Shown here: positions 25,690 through 36,999 of the stretch, piece by piece
Layout: the number at the start of each line of letters is the position of its first letter
Numbering within the stretch: the stretch's first letter is position 1
NCBI GenBank assembly: GCA_007922225.1
Contig: ML679954.1
Span: 24,449,003-24,513,002, forward strand
Direction: 5' to 3'
Source: Emydura subglobosa
Taxonomy: Eukaryota > Chordata > Testudines > Chelidae
DNA: 64,000 nucleotides
Position numbers and translations under genes: made by a program
Notes under the pieces: model-generated
Databases searched by the model: none
Told to the model about the DNA's origin: nothing
The model's input: the letters and a program-made list of their open reading frames with translations, nothing else

Positions 25690-26610
25690 GTCCCTCTGCA
25701 TTGTCTGCAGTGGGTTTAAATGGCCTGGGTTCTGAGATATTAACTGGTGGTGCCTCTACCTGACTGCTTAAGGGATTCAGGAACTCTACTGTACCAATGG
25801 TCCAATAAGCAATACGTGATTCCTGTGAAGAGTTCTGACATCTCTCCTTCCTTCTTCTGTCTGGAGCCAATATATGGGAATCCCAAATAATTTCTGAATA
25901 CCCGATTGGTTTCTGATTTCCATATATCTACCAGCTTGTTCTTCCCTTTTACTCCCAAGTTTCTTATAAAAATCCAGTCACCTGGGATTAGTTCTTGCTC
26001 CCTTATGTGCCGGTCATGCCAGGTCTTATTTTGAATTACAGTCTTCTCTGCTGTGTCCGTAGCCAGCCGATAAGTGTTCTTCAGTTGTTGCTTTAATTTT
26101 TGTACATAGTGAAAATACATCTCAGGGCCTCCTTCACCTAGAGTCACTCGAAAACAAATGTACAGCGTTATTCCCTCCCAAACACTAGATAATAAGGGAG
26201 AATCTAGTAGCAATGTTCCTGGTACAATTATAATCACATACTAGTTGTGAAATATGTTGACTCCATTTGTGCTTTTGTATCGAGCTGAGAGTCTCAAGCA
26301 TGTTAAAAAACATCCTGTTGAAATGTTTTGGCTGTGGGTCTTCTTGTAGGTGATACAAAGAGGTCTGGGATTTCTTTATCTCAATTATTTATATTAGTTC
26401 TTTGATAAGTCTACTTTCTAAGTCATCACTCATCAGGGATAATTCTGGTAGGCCAACCCCAGTGCACAAAGTACTTGTCCCATAATATTTTGACTACAGT
26501 GGTGACAGATTGATCTTTCATGGGGAAAGTGTGTGTGGATTGAGTGAAATGATCTGTTACCATTAATATGTGATGCATTTTATATTATGTTTTCTTTTTC
26601 TGTATCTGTT
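25690..26610 (-). pseudogene. Ty3/Gypsy retrotransposon relic B: integrase core and C-terminus
   Basis: On the minus strand a decayed integrase of a second Gypsy lineage is visible. From the N-side: LMVTDHFTQ with the first catalytic Asp (about 26575-26550), KILWDKYFVHWGWPTRI (about 26495-26445) and then PDE with the second Asp at 26432-26434. The longest open part, 166 codons at 25740-26237, carries the C-terminal domain: PEMYFHYVQKLKQQLKN, TWHDRHIREQELIPGD, WIFIRNLGVKGKNKLVDIW and a downstream stretch that resembles the RTLHRN-type end in a shifted frame. This KHKLADRWE-like signature is typical of a chromovirus-like Gypsy group in vertebrates. Stops follow the second Asp (two in-frame codons) and the region with the catalytic Glu is not readable. 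No LTRs or RT were found. Confidence 0.8.
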
Positions 26611-26714
26611 GTTTGAATACACATGCCTGCATTACAATGTGATTTTAACACCAAAGGTGCTAACAGCTTAATTGGGAGGAAGGGGTACCCCTGTGGTCAT
26701 CTAGAAGGGAAAGA

Positions 26715-26990
26715 TACATGTTTTATATTTCAGAGAAATAAGTGCTGTCAAAACTTACATTCTACTAGAGGGGATGCCTTTGTGAGCATTGGGGTAAGGG
26801 GAGAGAGGCATCGACCAGGAGGAAAAGGAAGATGAGAAGTTAAGTGGGACAAGAAAGGGGTTGGGTGGGGGACCGGCTTGGCTGATGGCTGTGGGACTTG
26901 ATATCTCAGAAAAATAAAAGCTGTAAAGCTTAAATTTTCCTATCACGGATAACATTTTGAGCATTGAGGGGGAAGAGGGTGATAAAAGCC
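26715..26990. repeat. Imperfect direct duplication, about 175-bp period
   Basis: Two related segments lie in the same direction. CAGAGAAATAAGTGCTGTCA (from 26731) ... GAGCATTGGGG (26784) is echoed by CAGAAAAATAAAAGCTGTAA (from 26907) ... GAGCATTGAGG (26959). The offset is 175-176 bp at both anchors, so this is a diverged tandem duplication or an element with internal repeats. No coding motif is present. Confidence 0.5.
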
Positions 26991-27147
26991 CAGATTTAGA
27001 CTTAGATATGTTTTCAATTCACATCTACCCCAAATGGCAGCAGCACTTAGGTACCTGGAATAGAAGATGTTTAACCTCCCTATAAAGCTGTATTGTAATA
27101 TAAAATATAATACTCAGTGGTAGAGTTCTCAGTTCTGCCTTGGATTC

Positions 27148-27623
27148 TTAGCATGAAGAGGAGATCTGGCTTTCCAGGCAAATATCATCAAAGACCTGAT
27201 GGGGGTTGGGGTTCACAGTCTCTTGGGTGACCTTGGTGCTGTACTCCAAAAATTGGGGTTTGGTAATGGCCTTTCTGACAGCTTGTGATGGTAAAAGCAG
27301 GTACTGGGACATTTCTGGAAGTTTTGTTGCTGTCCTTGTTTCCGGCACTGGCACTTGCCCTGGCACTGATCTCTCCCAAGATCTTGAGGAGATCCATCCA
27401 CATGGAAGCCCAAAGGATGGCTGCTATAATACTGAGGAGGGTAAGAAACTCCAGGAGTGTGTACTTGCAAATGGGGCTCATCTGTCTGCATGTCAGTAAT
27501 TAAAGGTGAGGCAATATACAGTAAACATGACCTCAGAGCAACAGAGAACACACAGATATATACACAAGTTAATCCAGATGTGAAGCAATGCTTTGGAAAA
27601 ATTAACCTGAAATACAGATGCAT
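27148..27623 (-). other. Stop-poor segment, unidentified coding-like sequence
   Basis: All three minus-strand frames are open over much of 27213-27480 (136, 97 and 72 codons), and two plus-strand frames are open as well. One minus frame has a mixed, protein-like composition with a run of Gln/Cys (GKCQCRKQGQQQNFQKC); another ends at a stop near 27148 after FDDICLESQISSSC. I recognise no domain. An AG preceded by a polypyrimidine-poor tract lies near 27500, so a splice acceptor is not convincing. It may be an exon-derived fragment, an old element or simply local composition. Confidence 0.25.
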
Positions 27624-27763
27624 CCATTCAAACGTTCTTCCAGCCTATTGCATACTGAAATTGACTTAATCCACTTTTAAAGTGGATTATCCAATTCACA
27701 AAAAGTTGCCAGGTAATCCAAAAAAATAGTTATTTTGTGTGCATGAATGCATTTTAATTCAAA

Positions 27764-27776
27764 CCCCCCCCCCCCC
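27764..27776 (+). repeat. Poly-C run
   Basis: Thirteen consecutive C, followed by further C-rich sequence to about 27784. A simple repeat with no other feature attached. Confidence 0.9.
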
Positions 27777-27869
27777 ACCCCACCTCCGAAAGCTAAAAAA
27801 AATCCCAGTGTAAACAAGCTCTTAGAGATCCTGAGATAGGACAGTCTGATTGTCTGATCTTTGACTACT

Positions 27870-28278
27870 GGTGGTAAATATGCCAATGGCCTGTGAAGGG
27901 ATGTTAGATGGGGTGAGTTCTGAGTTATTATAGAAAATTCTCTCTTAGGTGTCTGCCTGGTGAGTCTTGCCCACATGCTAAGGGTTTAACTAATCGCCAT
28001 ATTTGGGATCAGGAGGGAATTTTCCCCCAGTGCAGATTAGCGAAAGCTCTGGGGTTTTTCACCTTCCTCTGTAACATGGGGCATAGCTCACTTGCTGGTG
28101 GATTCTCTGTACGTTAAAGTCTTTAAACCATGATCTGAAGAATTTAAAAATTCAGTCATAGGTCCGGGGTCTATTACAGGAGTGGATGAGTGAGGTTTTG
28201 TGGCCTGCGTTGTGCAAGACGTCAGACTAGATGACCATATTAGTCCCTTCTGAGCTTAGAGTCTATGAGTCTATGACT
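27870..28278 (+). repeat. CR1 LINE 3' end
   Basis: This is a clear CR1 tail of the turtle/crocodilian type. Landmarks in order: GGGATGTTAGATGGGGTGAG (27899 on), ACTAATCGCCATATTTGGGA, TCAGGAGGGAATTTTCCCCC (28010 on), TTTTTCACCTTCCTCTGTAA, CATGGGGCATAGCTCACTTG, TTATAGG-free UTR text, then TCTATTACAGGAGTGG, GTCAGACTAGATGACC, and AGAGTCTATGAGTCTATGA at the end. The terminal repeated octamer TCTATGAG is the CR1 hallmark. The copy is 5'-truncated into the 3' UTR and carries no protein part. Confidence 0.92.
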
Positions 28279-31015
28279 GGACTCCTATACTTCTGGCTGT
28301 TGTCAGACATGGGAGGCTTAGAAGCACATGGGGGATCCAAATTTCACACCCAGTAATAGCTATGTGGTGGCATGTGCAACATTAACTGGTGGGCAATGAA
28401 TCTGTGTCTTTGTATGGGTACTGTGCTTTGTACGGTGCAAGCCCCTCCTGCTGAAGGAGCTCTTCTGAAATGTGTAGCCAGAGCTACACAGCAATATATA
28501 TTAAGCTGCTGCTTTTTCTGCATGTGGATATTGTCTTGGTGTCTTCTCCTTTTCAGATTCCCTGTGAACATCACAGGCAGCTCACTCCAGTTCTCGCGCT
28601 AATATCCACCTGACCAAGAAAGCAAAGCTGGAACCTCGCATAGAGACTGAGCTATCTCTCCCACTTCTCAGGGTGATGCCTCCATGTCAGGGAGAAGTCT
28701 GGGTAGCAAAGCTTGCCCTGCTTCTGTCAGCACTCTTCTGGTTTTGAGGCCAAGGCAGAGGGACTTTGGGTTCTAGTGGGTTCAGTTCCTGGGCAGTAAA
28801 ATTTTGTATTAATAAAAATATTTTAAAATATTGAGAGTTATAACTAGAAATGTGAGCTGTGAAGTCAGCTCTTCCCCATTCAGGCAGATTTTGTCATTGT
28901 CTTATCATTATACTTAGCATTATAGACTCCATGTGAGAGAAGAACATAGGACTGACTTTCACAGTCAAGCCTCATCCTGGCAGGATAAAGCAATGCATAA
29001 TCCAGGCCCAAGTTTTTCACTCTTTAACAGTCCAATACTTTTTACATCAAAGGAAAATAATCATATAATCCACAGAAAATAAGATATGTGAGCTATGAAA
29101 ACCAGTCTCAGATTTATGGGCAGCCATCTAATAGTCTGATCTGATGATATTTAAATGAACAGGCTCCTGATCCGAAGTTCCCCTTAACTTGTCTCCTGCT
29201 ATGCAGAATAACTCAGAAATGGCTTGCAACAGTATAGGAAATGTCAGATACCAGAGCTCAGATAGATCCTGATCTGCTATACTACTCTAACCCAAATCAG
29301 CTCCCTTGAAGCCATTAGAATTGCCAAAATTGCACCAGCATCAATGAGATCAGAATCTAGTTCAAGATTTCTGAAAGAGACACTCCATCTTGAGACACAG
29401 ACTGCCATGAACATAGGTAAAAGTGACATTTCAGGGAACGTGAATGCCTGAAGTAATATTCCTTTTCCTTTTTGTCAAGAAATAAGTCTACTTACTACAC
29501 CTCTTAGAGGAAGGACAAAGTGTAGGGGGACAACAGAAAAAACACATGCTGCGGGGATGGACTCCTTAGGCCACTAGTAATTAGTTCCCTAAAGAGCCCG
29601 GTCCCCATGACATGTAATTAGTATTAGTTAAAACTCAGCACTTTGAAGCTTTGCAGTAGATTATCTATTACACTGGCAAATGTATATTGCAGTTTTTTTG
29701 CTACTACTCATAATCAATCTAAAGAGGGAATAGACATTTCATGCTCATTTGTAAACATATCAGCAATGTCAAGGTTCTGAAAGCCATTTCATTATCTTAA
29801 CTGTAAAACCACAATGCAGATTTTGGATCATGAATGTACTTGGGCAGAATAAGTTAGCTACAGATGTGCATCTTTGTAAGAGATCATATTGTCTTTTTCT
29901 GAACTCTCGCTCTCCCCTTCCCTCCCAAGCTCCTTTTTGCTTGTTTAAAATGTATAACAGAGCCTGAAAGTCCCCCTACCAAATATAAAAACAAACAAAA
30001 AACCTTTGTTCCCTGCTTTTTAAAAATAAATCAGGAACATTAAGGTGTTATCTTTCTAGGTTTCATTTGATGACTCATTAGAAGACACGGGCAGAGGTAC
30101 TGAAACTTTTGCAAAAGGAGGTTTTCTTCCAAGTGTTGGAGATGAATGGGTGTTAACAGATATCAAGTCTGAAAAAAACAAATGACTTCCCCTGACAGTT
30201 ACTCATCTTTTTAACCTCCTTTCATTAGCCTATTATTTCTTTGGTGAACCACAGAGTCCATCAGAAAAACAAGGTAGAAAAGTCCCTATATGGTACTGTG
30301 ATAGAGCATGTTTTTTAAAATTGTAAGAACACCCCCCCCATTCCCCAACATATGAGGTTCTCTTTATACACCATAAGGAAGCAAAAAAGGGCACTTTTTT
30401 TTTTGTTCTATCACCATTAACAACGGTTTGCCAGATTTATTTTGCCACATACAAAAACCTGCACAAAGCATGATTATTTAACAAAAGCTACCCACACAAT
30501 CTGTCATCTGCCTTTGAAATTAAGAATGCACTTTCACAATGCCTATGGTAATTATATATATAATAGGATTTGAGTATAGAGGATTATCATCATTTTAAGA
30601 TACTTTTCTCCTATTTAAAGGTTTTAAAAAATCATTTCCATTTTCAGTTCTTTTAAACATATAACGAAAACTCCCTTATTTTTCCTCTGTTCCAAAGGTC
30701 CCAATATTTGGACATTCACCTCAATTGTGTTGTGGTACCTAAGTACCTAAGTGCTTGAATAGGCTGCATTCCTTGGAGAAGGAGTTTTTACAAAATTTCT
30801 AGTCTTCTCTTTTACACTGGTGGCATGTAACAGAGATCAGAATTTGGTCACTCCTGTAAGCCACAGGGTGAGAACCCTCTGCTCTCAGACTGATTTGGGA
30901 GTTCACCATCAGGCAGAGCTTTCCAGGCAAGGTCAGCAGGGAGCACAAAAGAGAAATATTTTTCCTTTCTCACTGATGCATCTGTAACCAGCAGGTGAAT
31001 TGCGTGCTACATCTC
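28279..31015. other. No gene seen
   Basis: No gene recognised. A GC-moderate segment at 28370-28800 is open for 76 codons on both strands and has a loosely LTR-like look, but termini could not be fixed. At 29270-29360 and 30800-30870 there are phrases such as AGATCAGAATCTAG and GAGATCAGAATTTGG that belong to decayed palindromic sauropsid repeats. Confidence 0.4.
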
Positions 31016-31019
31016 CCTT

Positions 31020-31165
31020 TCTGTGCCTGATCAGCAGAGGATGTGAATCCGTTAGAGCCGCCACTAGGCAGCCCTAGGTTTTAGCTCAAGCTGTAGCCAC
31101 TCATGCTTTTAGCGTTAGCAGTCCATGGTATAATCCGCAATGCCTCAGCCAAGACGGCAGCCATA
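31020..31165 (+). repeat. Possible tRNA-headed SINE remnant
   Basis: TTTTAGCTCAAGCTGTAGCC (31079 on) has a box-A-like TAGCTCAAGC, and about 40 bp further CATGGTATAATCCGC resembles a mutated box B. The preceding CCGTTAGAGCCGCCACTAGG and the following text fit a dispersed turtle repeat that I recall only loosely. It is not a tRNA gene: the box B is broken and no cloverleaf could be folded by eye. Confidence 0.35.
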
Positions 31166-31692
31166 ACACATGCAGTACTACTCCTGTTCTCTCATGGAGC
31201 TTCCTTTAATGGAGAAGAAGGACTCTGTTGAACTGGTATGTAACTAACTTTCCCTACCCTGGAAAACACAGAATCCTGGAGTCCTGCAGGCACCTAATGA
31301 CCCAGGATTGGGGCCAAGTCCAGCAGTAATGTTAGTTGAGTTAGATAAACTCAGGGCTCAAACTGGCCATGTTGATTCACTCCTCTTGCACTTATTCCTG
31401 ACCTTCAACTGGACACAGAATAAAGGCGTTCTCTTGCAAACACTTTAAGCATTAAATGATCACTGATCATCATACCACCCGTGCCCTCGATCTGCTACTG
31501 TTATCATGTGCTTTGCTCCTCCTCCCCAGACATGTCTTCTCTTTTTGCTTCTAATCCCTATGTGTTCCCTTCCCTATTTTTGTGCTGTGCATCACATACT
31601 TCTTAACTGACACTTTCCAAATTATTATTAGTTCACTAACCTCACCAAAATATGGCAGCTTTGTTGGCTGGAACTGCAGAGCTCAGAGATTT

Positions 31693-31860
31693 GGGGCCTG
31701 ATTCTGCATTGTCTTGCAGCTCTGAAACATGAGTGCAAGATGTTACCAAATCAGAATGGGAACATTTTACAGCAACTTTGCACACTTCTTAAAACTGTTT
31801 GACTTCAACCAGTTCCTTCTGATTTACAGCAGTGTACGTGTGAGAGGAGAATCAGGCCCA
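31693..31860. mobile_element. Palindromic MITE (GGGCCTGATTCT family)
   Basis: The left end GGGCCTGATTCT (31694-31705) is an exact inverted match of the right end AGAATCAGGCCC (31848-31859). The 166-bp interior is noncoding. Related ends occur alone at 12031, 15598 and 48094 in this window. A short noncoding unit with perfect inverted ends and several dispersed relatives is best read as a nonautonomous DNA transposon. The flanking bases do not give a clear target duplication. Confidence 0.7.
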
Positions 31861-33895
31861 TAATCTTGAGTGATACCCCCCAAAATACTCACCTGATTCC
31901 AGAAACGCCTCTGTTTTCTCAGGGTCTGTTGAAATACACACATCTACTGGAAGTCTTGTCTCTTTTATTGTGCATTCCTCACTTTTTCTTTTTGTTTAGA
32001 ATTGCCAAACCCCTTCTATGGTGGAAACATTTTCCCTCCAAGGCTTGCGAATCTTTGAAAATACACATAAACCAGCAATGCTCAAAAGTTTTTGCTACTA
32101 AATCCTTTGGCAACTAAAAAGCTGGCTGTTTTACAGGGATGTATTTGCATTATGTATGTGTGACCTGCCTAATGCCTTTTTAGATGGCAGAGTCATAGTG
32201 GAATCATCACTAGATGTGATTGAATAGTAAATAAAACTGTTTCAGGAATATGTTCATGAATTTCATTTGCAATGATTTCTGCAGTCATATTACTTGTTAT
32301 TCTCTAGTATTTGGATTATCACAGCACTTTCCTGAAATGGTCACAAGTCTAAATGCTAAACACATTTTTATCAAGACTACTTTGTCAAAAAAATCCCAAC
32401 CATAAATCCATTATTCTCGTCCTTAATATGTTTCAGTCAAAAAGTCATGGAATAGAAACAATGCCATGTGACTTAGATGACCCAGCATACAGCGAGCATG
32501 CTAACAATCAAAGCTAACAGATTGCAAGTAAGCCATAAATTGAAAATATCGTAATCTCACAAATGACAATGCCGTTTACAAGCACACATCCAAGTTTATG
32601 CATCAGGAAAATCTATGGAATGAAAACTGCTCAGAAAGATGATCATGTAAAATTGCTTTTTCAGTTTTAGAGGCTTTTTTAGAACACTTGATTCTAAATT
32701 TCTTCTCTCCCTAATGGGTCATAATTAAAAGAATATTCTTTAAACCGGAGCCTGAAACTATCACTCTCTCAACTCCCCTTTTTCAGTTTATCCGTTACTT
32801 AAAAGTGGACATTTGGGAGAGAGAGGGACGAAGAAAAGAAACATTTTTACTCTCTATTTTATTCATTCTTGCTTGGCTGTCTCTATGGCACCCACATGTA
32901 GAAAAGCGCATAGAATGACTCTTCTCCTCTGAGAATAAAATCTGAGAAGCAATATGTTTGCAAGCTTGAAGAGGCTTTGTTGCCAAAGTTTGAGTGTCTC
33001 TTGTGGACATCTCACAGCTGCTCTATAAATGACTCCCTATCTGGTTATTGTATAAACGTGTGAGCTCCTCTGCACACATAAACCAAGAAACAATGCAGAG
33101 CTATTCACATGAGCTCTTCTAACTGTTCTCATACCAGCAATTTAGGAATTCTTGCAGGTGGGTTTATCATAATACTTTGCTAGCATTTTTGTATAACAAC
33201 CGTCTCTTCATGCTAAAGAAACCCTGGAGGAAAATACAACACAAAGGAATACAGCTTGTATGTTAATTAATAGATATTTCGGGAGAGAATTTTTTTAGTA
33301 GGAAATTATACACACACACACACACACTCAGATAAGTCAAACAGTTAGGGACTAGAATTGGCTACTAGATTTTGATACAGATCAATATTTGCAAAGTTAG
33401 AATGTTTTCTTTTCCTGATAATGAAATGCTCTGTTTTAGAATGTACTAATTTGAAGTGCTGGGCAATAAATTGAAGCTGTCTGAGAATTTTCTGCATGTG
33501 CATTATTGCCATTGTCTTCAGTATTTATTCTAAATGTCCTTGGGGGAACTGTGGGACATGACCAACTATCTAGTTTGTTTATTTCCCTCTGGAGCACTAA
33601 AACACCAACTATTTACTAGCAGTCTTCTAACACAGGATTCCCAAATTACCCAAGTCAAGTTAATTATTAAAGATGTAATGGATTTCATATTTTTCTGTCT
33701 CTCCTACCTGTAAACAGAACAAGAGGAACATAATTTCAGCAGCGGGTATTGTTTTTTATGTTCTACTGCTTTGGGGAAGGCAAAATAGTTTTCAGGTAAG
33801 CATTGCCCGAAGAAAGCTCATCTAACCTAAACTGCTGAAAATATTGTTTTATAAGATCAAGGACTAACTAGTATTAGTGACAAGAGCAAAACATT
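31861..33895. other. No gene seen; (AC)n microsatellite
   Basis: AT-rich DNA without recognised genes. An (AC)n microsatellite of 9 units lies at 33310-33327. No upstream retroviral sequence was found here, which matters for the interpretation of the elements that follow. Confidence 0.5.
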
Positions 33896-33899
33896 TCAT

Positions 33900-36800
33900 A
33901 ACTGCAATACCTCTAGCCAATGAGGGTCAAGTCAGATACATTCACGTCATGACCTCTGTTAATCTCCCATTGCAACTAACCATGGGAAACACCAAATCTG
34001 ACAGCTTGCTTTGAGACCATAATAGAACACATATACATAGACATCAACATAAACAGCCCCTTTCAGGGCCTTGATCAAAGACAGCATTCAAAATCATCAG
34101 TTACGCATGGAGGTTTCTCTGCAGAGAAGTCTAACATGCTATCTGTTGTGAAAGCAGACATCACATTCCCGCAAGAGACACCCAGAAAAAACAGCACCAA
34201 ACATTGTGGGGATGCTTTTGATATTCCCAGCAATATGCAACACCTGAGGTAGCATAATACTTGTATGGCAAAAGACTGACGAAAAACACTGCAGTGAAAC
34301 ACCATGGTATAATAGAACTTATCATGGTTGACCTCAACCAAATAACAGTAGTTTGTTTACAAACCACGAGGCGAACAGTTTGCATGGCCAACTGACTTTC
34401 CCCTACCAGAAAAACCATGTCTTAGATGACTTCAGAGTCACAGCACCTTCTGGCAATACCCCAACAATGACAACAATAGGATAGAATGTGAGAAGTGGGC
34501 TGCAACAAACAACTTGATGTTGGTCTACAACTTCAAGTATAAATGTACCTTCCAAAGCACATGATGGAACAGTGTATACGGTCACAAACTACTCTTTGTC
34601 ACCTCTGAAAATGGAACTTCAGAAGGGAGGTCATGGCAGTAATCCCAAGATTGCAGCATAGACCAGTGCAAGTGACAATAGAGGCTGCCGTACAACCCAG
34701 GAGAACAAAGTACCTGTCAAGATTCATCTTCAGAAAGGCTGACTGGGCAGGATTTACCTCCAAATTGGATGGATCCACCTGTTATATTACTCCAACACAA
34801 AAGTACTATGGAGAATTTTGTTTCCCTGGTGTGGAAGACTGCCCAAAAGCACATCCCAGGGGATGCTGGACATTATATGTGCCTGGCCTTTAAGCACAAA
34901 CAAGCCAACAATATAAAAATATTCAGAACAGTTTTATTTGAATCTTTTCAGTAAATAAACCATTGGGTTTGGGGAAATCTTTTGAGAGAGATCTGAAAGG
35001 AGTGCTGTAACTCTTGGAAGGAGCTGATTGAAACAACAAACCTGTGCCATAATAGTAAAAATGCATGGGACACCATTTGCAAGCTGAAACCCGATGGACA
35101 ACAACCAAAGCACATCACTTCAGTATCTCTCAACCAAGCCACACACCAACTCATCCTAAATAGTAAACCAGCCAACAAAGCAAGCACAAAATCAATCAGG
35201 TTAAGCAGGAACTTTGCTCACTACCCAGAGACAGCAAAGTCCATAACAGTCAGCTCCACATGGAACAGTTGACAATAACCATGAAAACCCTGAAATGTGA
35301 AAAGGCCAGCTTGACATGATGATCTATCTAATGAACTATTACTACACTTTGGGATAACTGCACAGAAGAGGTTACTTGATTTCTTTAACTCTTGCATGGA
35401 GACAATGCAGATATTGAGGCTATGGTGACAGATTAAAGTGGTTACACTACTCAGACCACAAAGTCCCTAACTCTGCAAAGAGTTATCAACCAATATGCTG
35501 ACTCTGCTCAACCCTACAAGATATATGAGCAGATGATAATGGGTAGAATAGCACCCGTAGTGGAAAGGTAACTGATTGATGACTGAGCTGTTTCCACCCA
35601 AGACATTCATCCTATAGATACCCTAACTCAATAGAGCAAGTTTAGTTGCAAACTTAACTCAATACATCAAAGATGGCTTTGAAAGCTGTAAATTGCAGAA
35701 GCTGTGTTTGTTGATCTGTTGCCTGTTTATGACACTGTGAACCACGGTGCACTTCTCCTGAAACTGGCAAAAATGTTGAGAAATAGGGATATGGTCCAGG
35801 TCATTACCCCCTGCTTGAGAATGAACATTTCTTTGCCAAGTTCTATAGTCAGAAAAGCTGATGGCATACTCAAAGGAACACACTACCCCAAGGTTCAGTG
35901 ATATCACCCTTGCTGTTTAATATTTACACAAATGACCAACTAGAGTTCACTGATGTGTAAAGATTCATTTGTGCAGATGATCTTTGACTTGCTACTAATC
36001 AGAAAGATTTGAGGATGCTGAGCACCTTCTAACTGGCTCTCTGAGTGTATTTGGAGAATTCTGTTGCACATAGTTCCTGTGCAATAGTACCTTAGTAAGA
36101 CATAAATGTATGACTTCCACCTGAAAAACCATCAGGCTAAGCAAAAACTCCAGACACCATGGGATGGTGCAATCCTTGAGCACTGTGAATATTTGGTGTA
36201 CCTTAGGGTCATATTAGATTGAAGGCTGACATTAAAAAGCACAACAAGAAGCTGAAAAAGGAAGTTAACTCCAGGAATTGTGTACTGTAGAAACTGGACA
36301 ACACAAAATGGGGAGCTGACATCAAAACACCTCTAGTAACAAGTCTCTTCCTATATGTAACTTAACTGTGGAGTCCTGTGCCCTAGATCATGCTCAAGCC
36401 ATTCACACAGAACTGATAATGAATTTAATCAGTTCTGCAGGATCATTACAGGGACCTTGAAACTGACTCCCAAACTGTCACTACACTGACACAGGGATTG
36501 TACCACTGTCAGGAAGGCAGGATGCCTTTAGTAAAAAAGAGACAAACAGTTGCATGATCCAAGAAAAACATTACATGAACACATTCACTATCCAAGAGAT
36601 TAAAGAACAGAAAGAGATTTGCCTCTGAAAGCCCCTTTACCCTAGACACCATTGTGGAAGGCTACAGAGTAACAAAATGGCCAGAAATGCCATTGATTTT
36701 GGAGAAACTGGTTCCTTCAGAACTCCCTTCTGGCACTGACTTCAAATGAAAACATTGGTGTATTCTAAATCAAGTGACAGCTAGCAAAGACTAGTGCCAA

Positions 36801-36960
36801 TATGACCAAGTAGAAGCTGAAGAATGACCCCAAATGTGACTGTGGGGAGCCAAGGCAAACATTTAAACACGACTGGATGCAGTGCCTTCTGTCAACATCC
36901 TGTACTCGCAAGGAACTATTCAAGATAAGTGATAACATTAGATTCTTTTAGCTGTAGTTT
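33900..36960 (+). pseudogene. Non-LTR retrotransposon relic: endonuclease plus reverse transcriptase
   Basis: A 3-kb LINE ORF2-type relic reads through many frames on the plus strand. Endonuclease region (about 34040-34620): ADITFPQETPRKNS, then ITVVCLQTT, a DDFRVTAPSGN block at the place of GDFN, and CEKWAATNNLMLVYNFKY. Linker: LQHRPVQVTIEA and FRKADWAGFTSKLD (34650-34785), then a CPKAHPRGC block resembling the IPRG motif. Reverse transcriptase: FVDLLPVYDTVNH (35706 on), GSVISPLLFNIYTNDQ (about 35894-35942), and the catalytic ADD at 35973-35981, both Asp retained. C-terminus: CRIITGTLKLTPK (about 36447-36480), then CDCGEP at 36835-36852 and CTRKELFKISDN before 36930. Frameshifts and stops are frequent, so nothing is expressed as a protein. 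The clade is not assigned; the architecture is of the jockey/CR1-like group of EEP-bearing LINEs, but it is not ordinary CR1. No poly-A or repeat tail was seen at its end. Confidence 0.85.
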
Positions 36961-36999
36961 GGAGCAATAAGCTAGGGTGATGACTTCTAGCCCTGATCC

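Noticed and set aside
21610..26610. A domesticated Gypsy-derived integrase gene
   Set aside because: Both integrase relics contain stops and frameshifts, and relic A lacks the catalytic Glu; decay, not domestication, fits better.
28370..28800. Possible LTR
   Set aside because: Some R/U5-like text is present, but no TG...CA termini, placed AATAAA or target duplication could be found.
31079..31145. A tRNA gene
   Set aside because: Box-A-like and box-B-like words are present, but the B box is mutated and no cloverleaf can be paired; SINE remnant preferred.
33310..33327. Repeat arrays that might be CRISPR or satellite DNA
   Set aside because: This and the tract at 43462 are ordinary (AC)n microsatellites; there are no regularly spaced repeats with unique spacers anywhere in the window.
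34075..34585. Several hydrophobic minus-strand frames that look like membrane proteins
   Set aside because: They are the complement of the LINE endonuclease region, where the plus strand gives the recognisable blocks.
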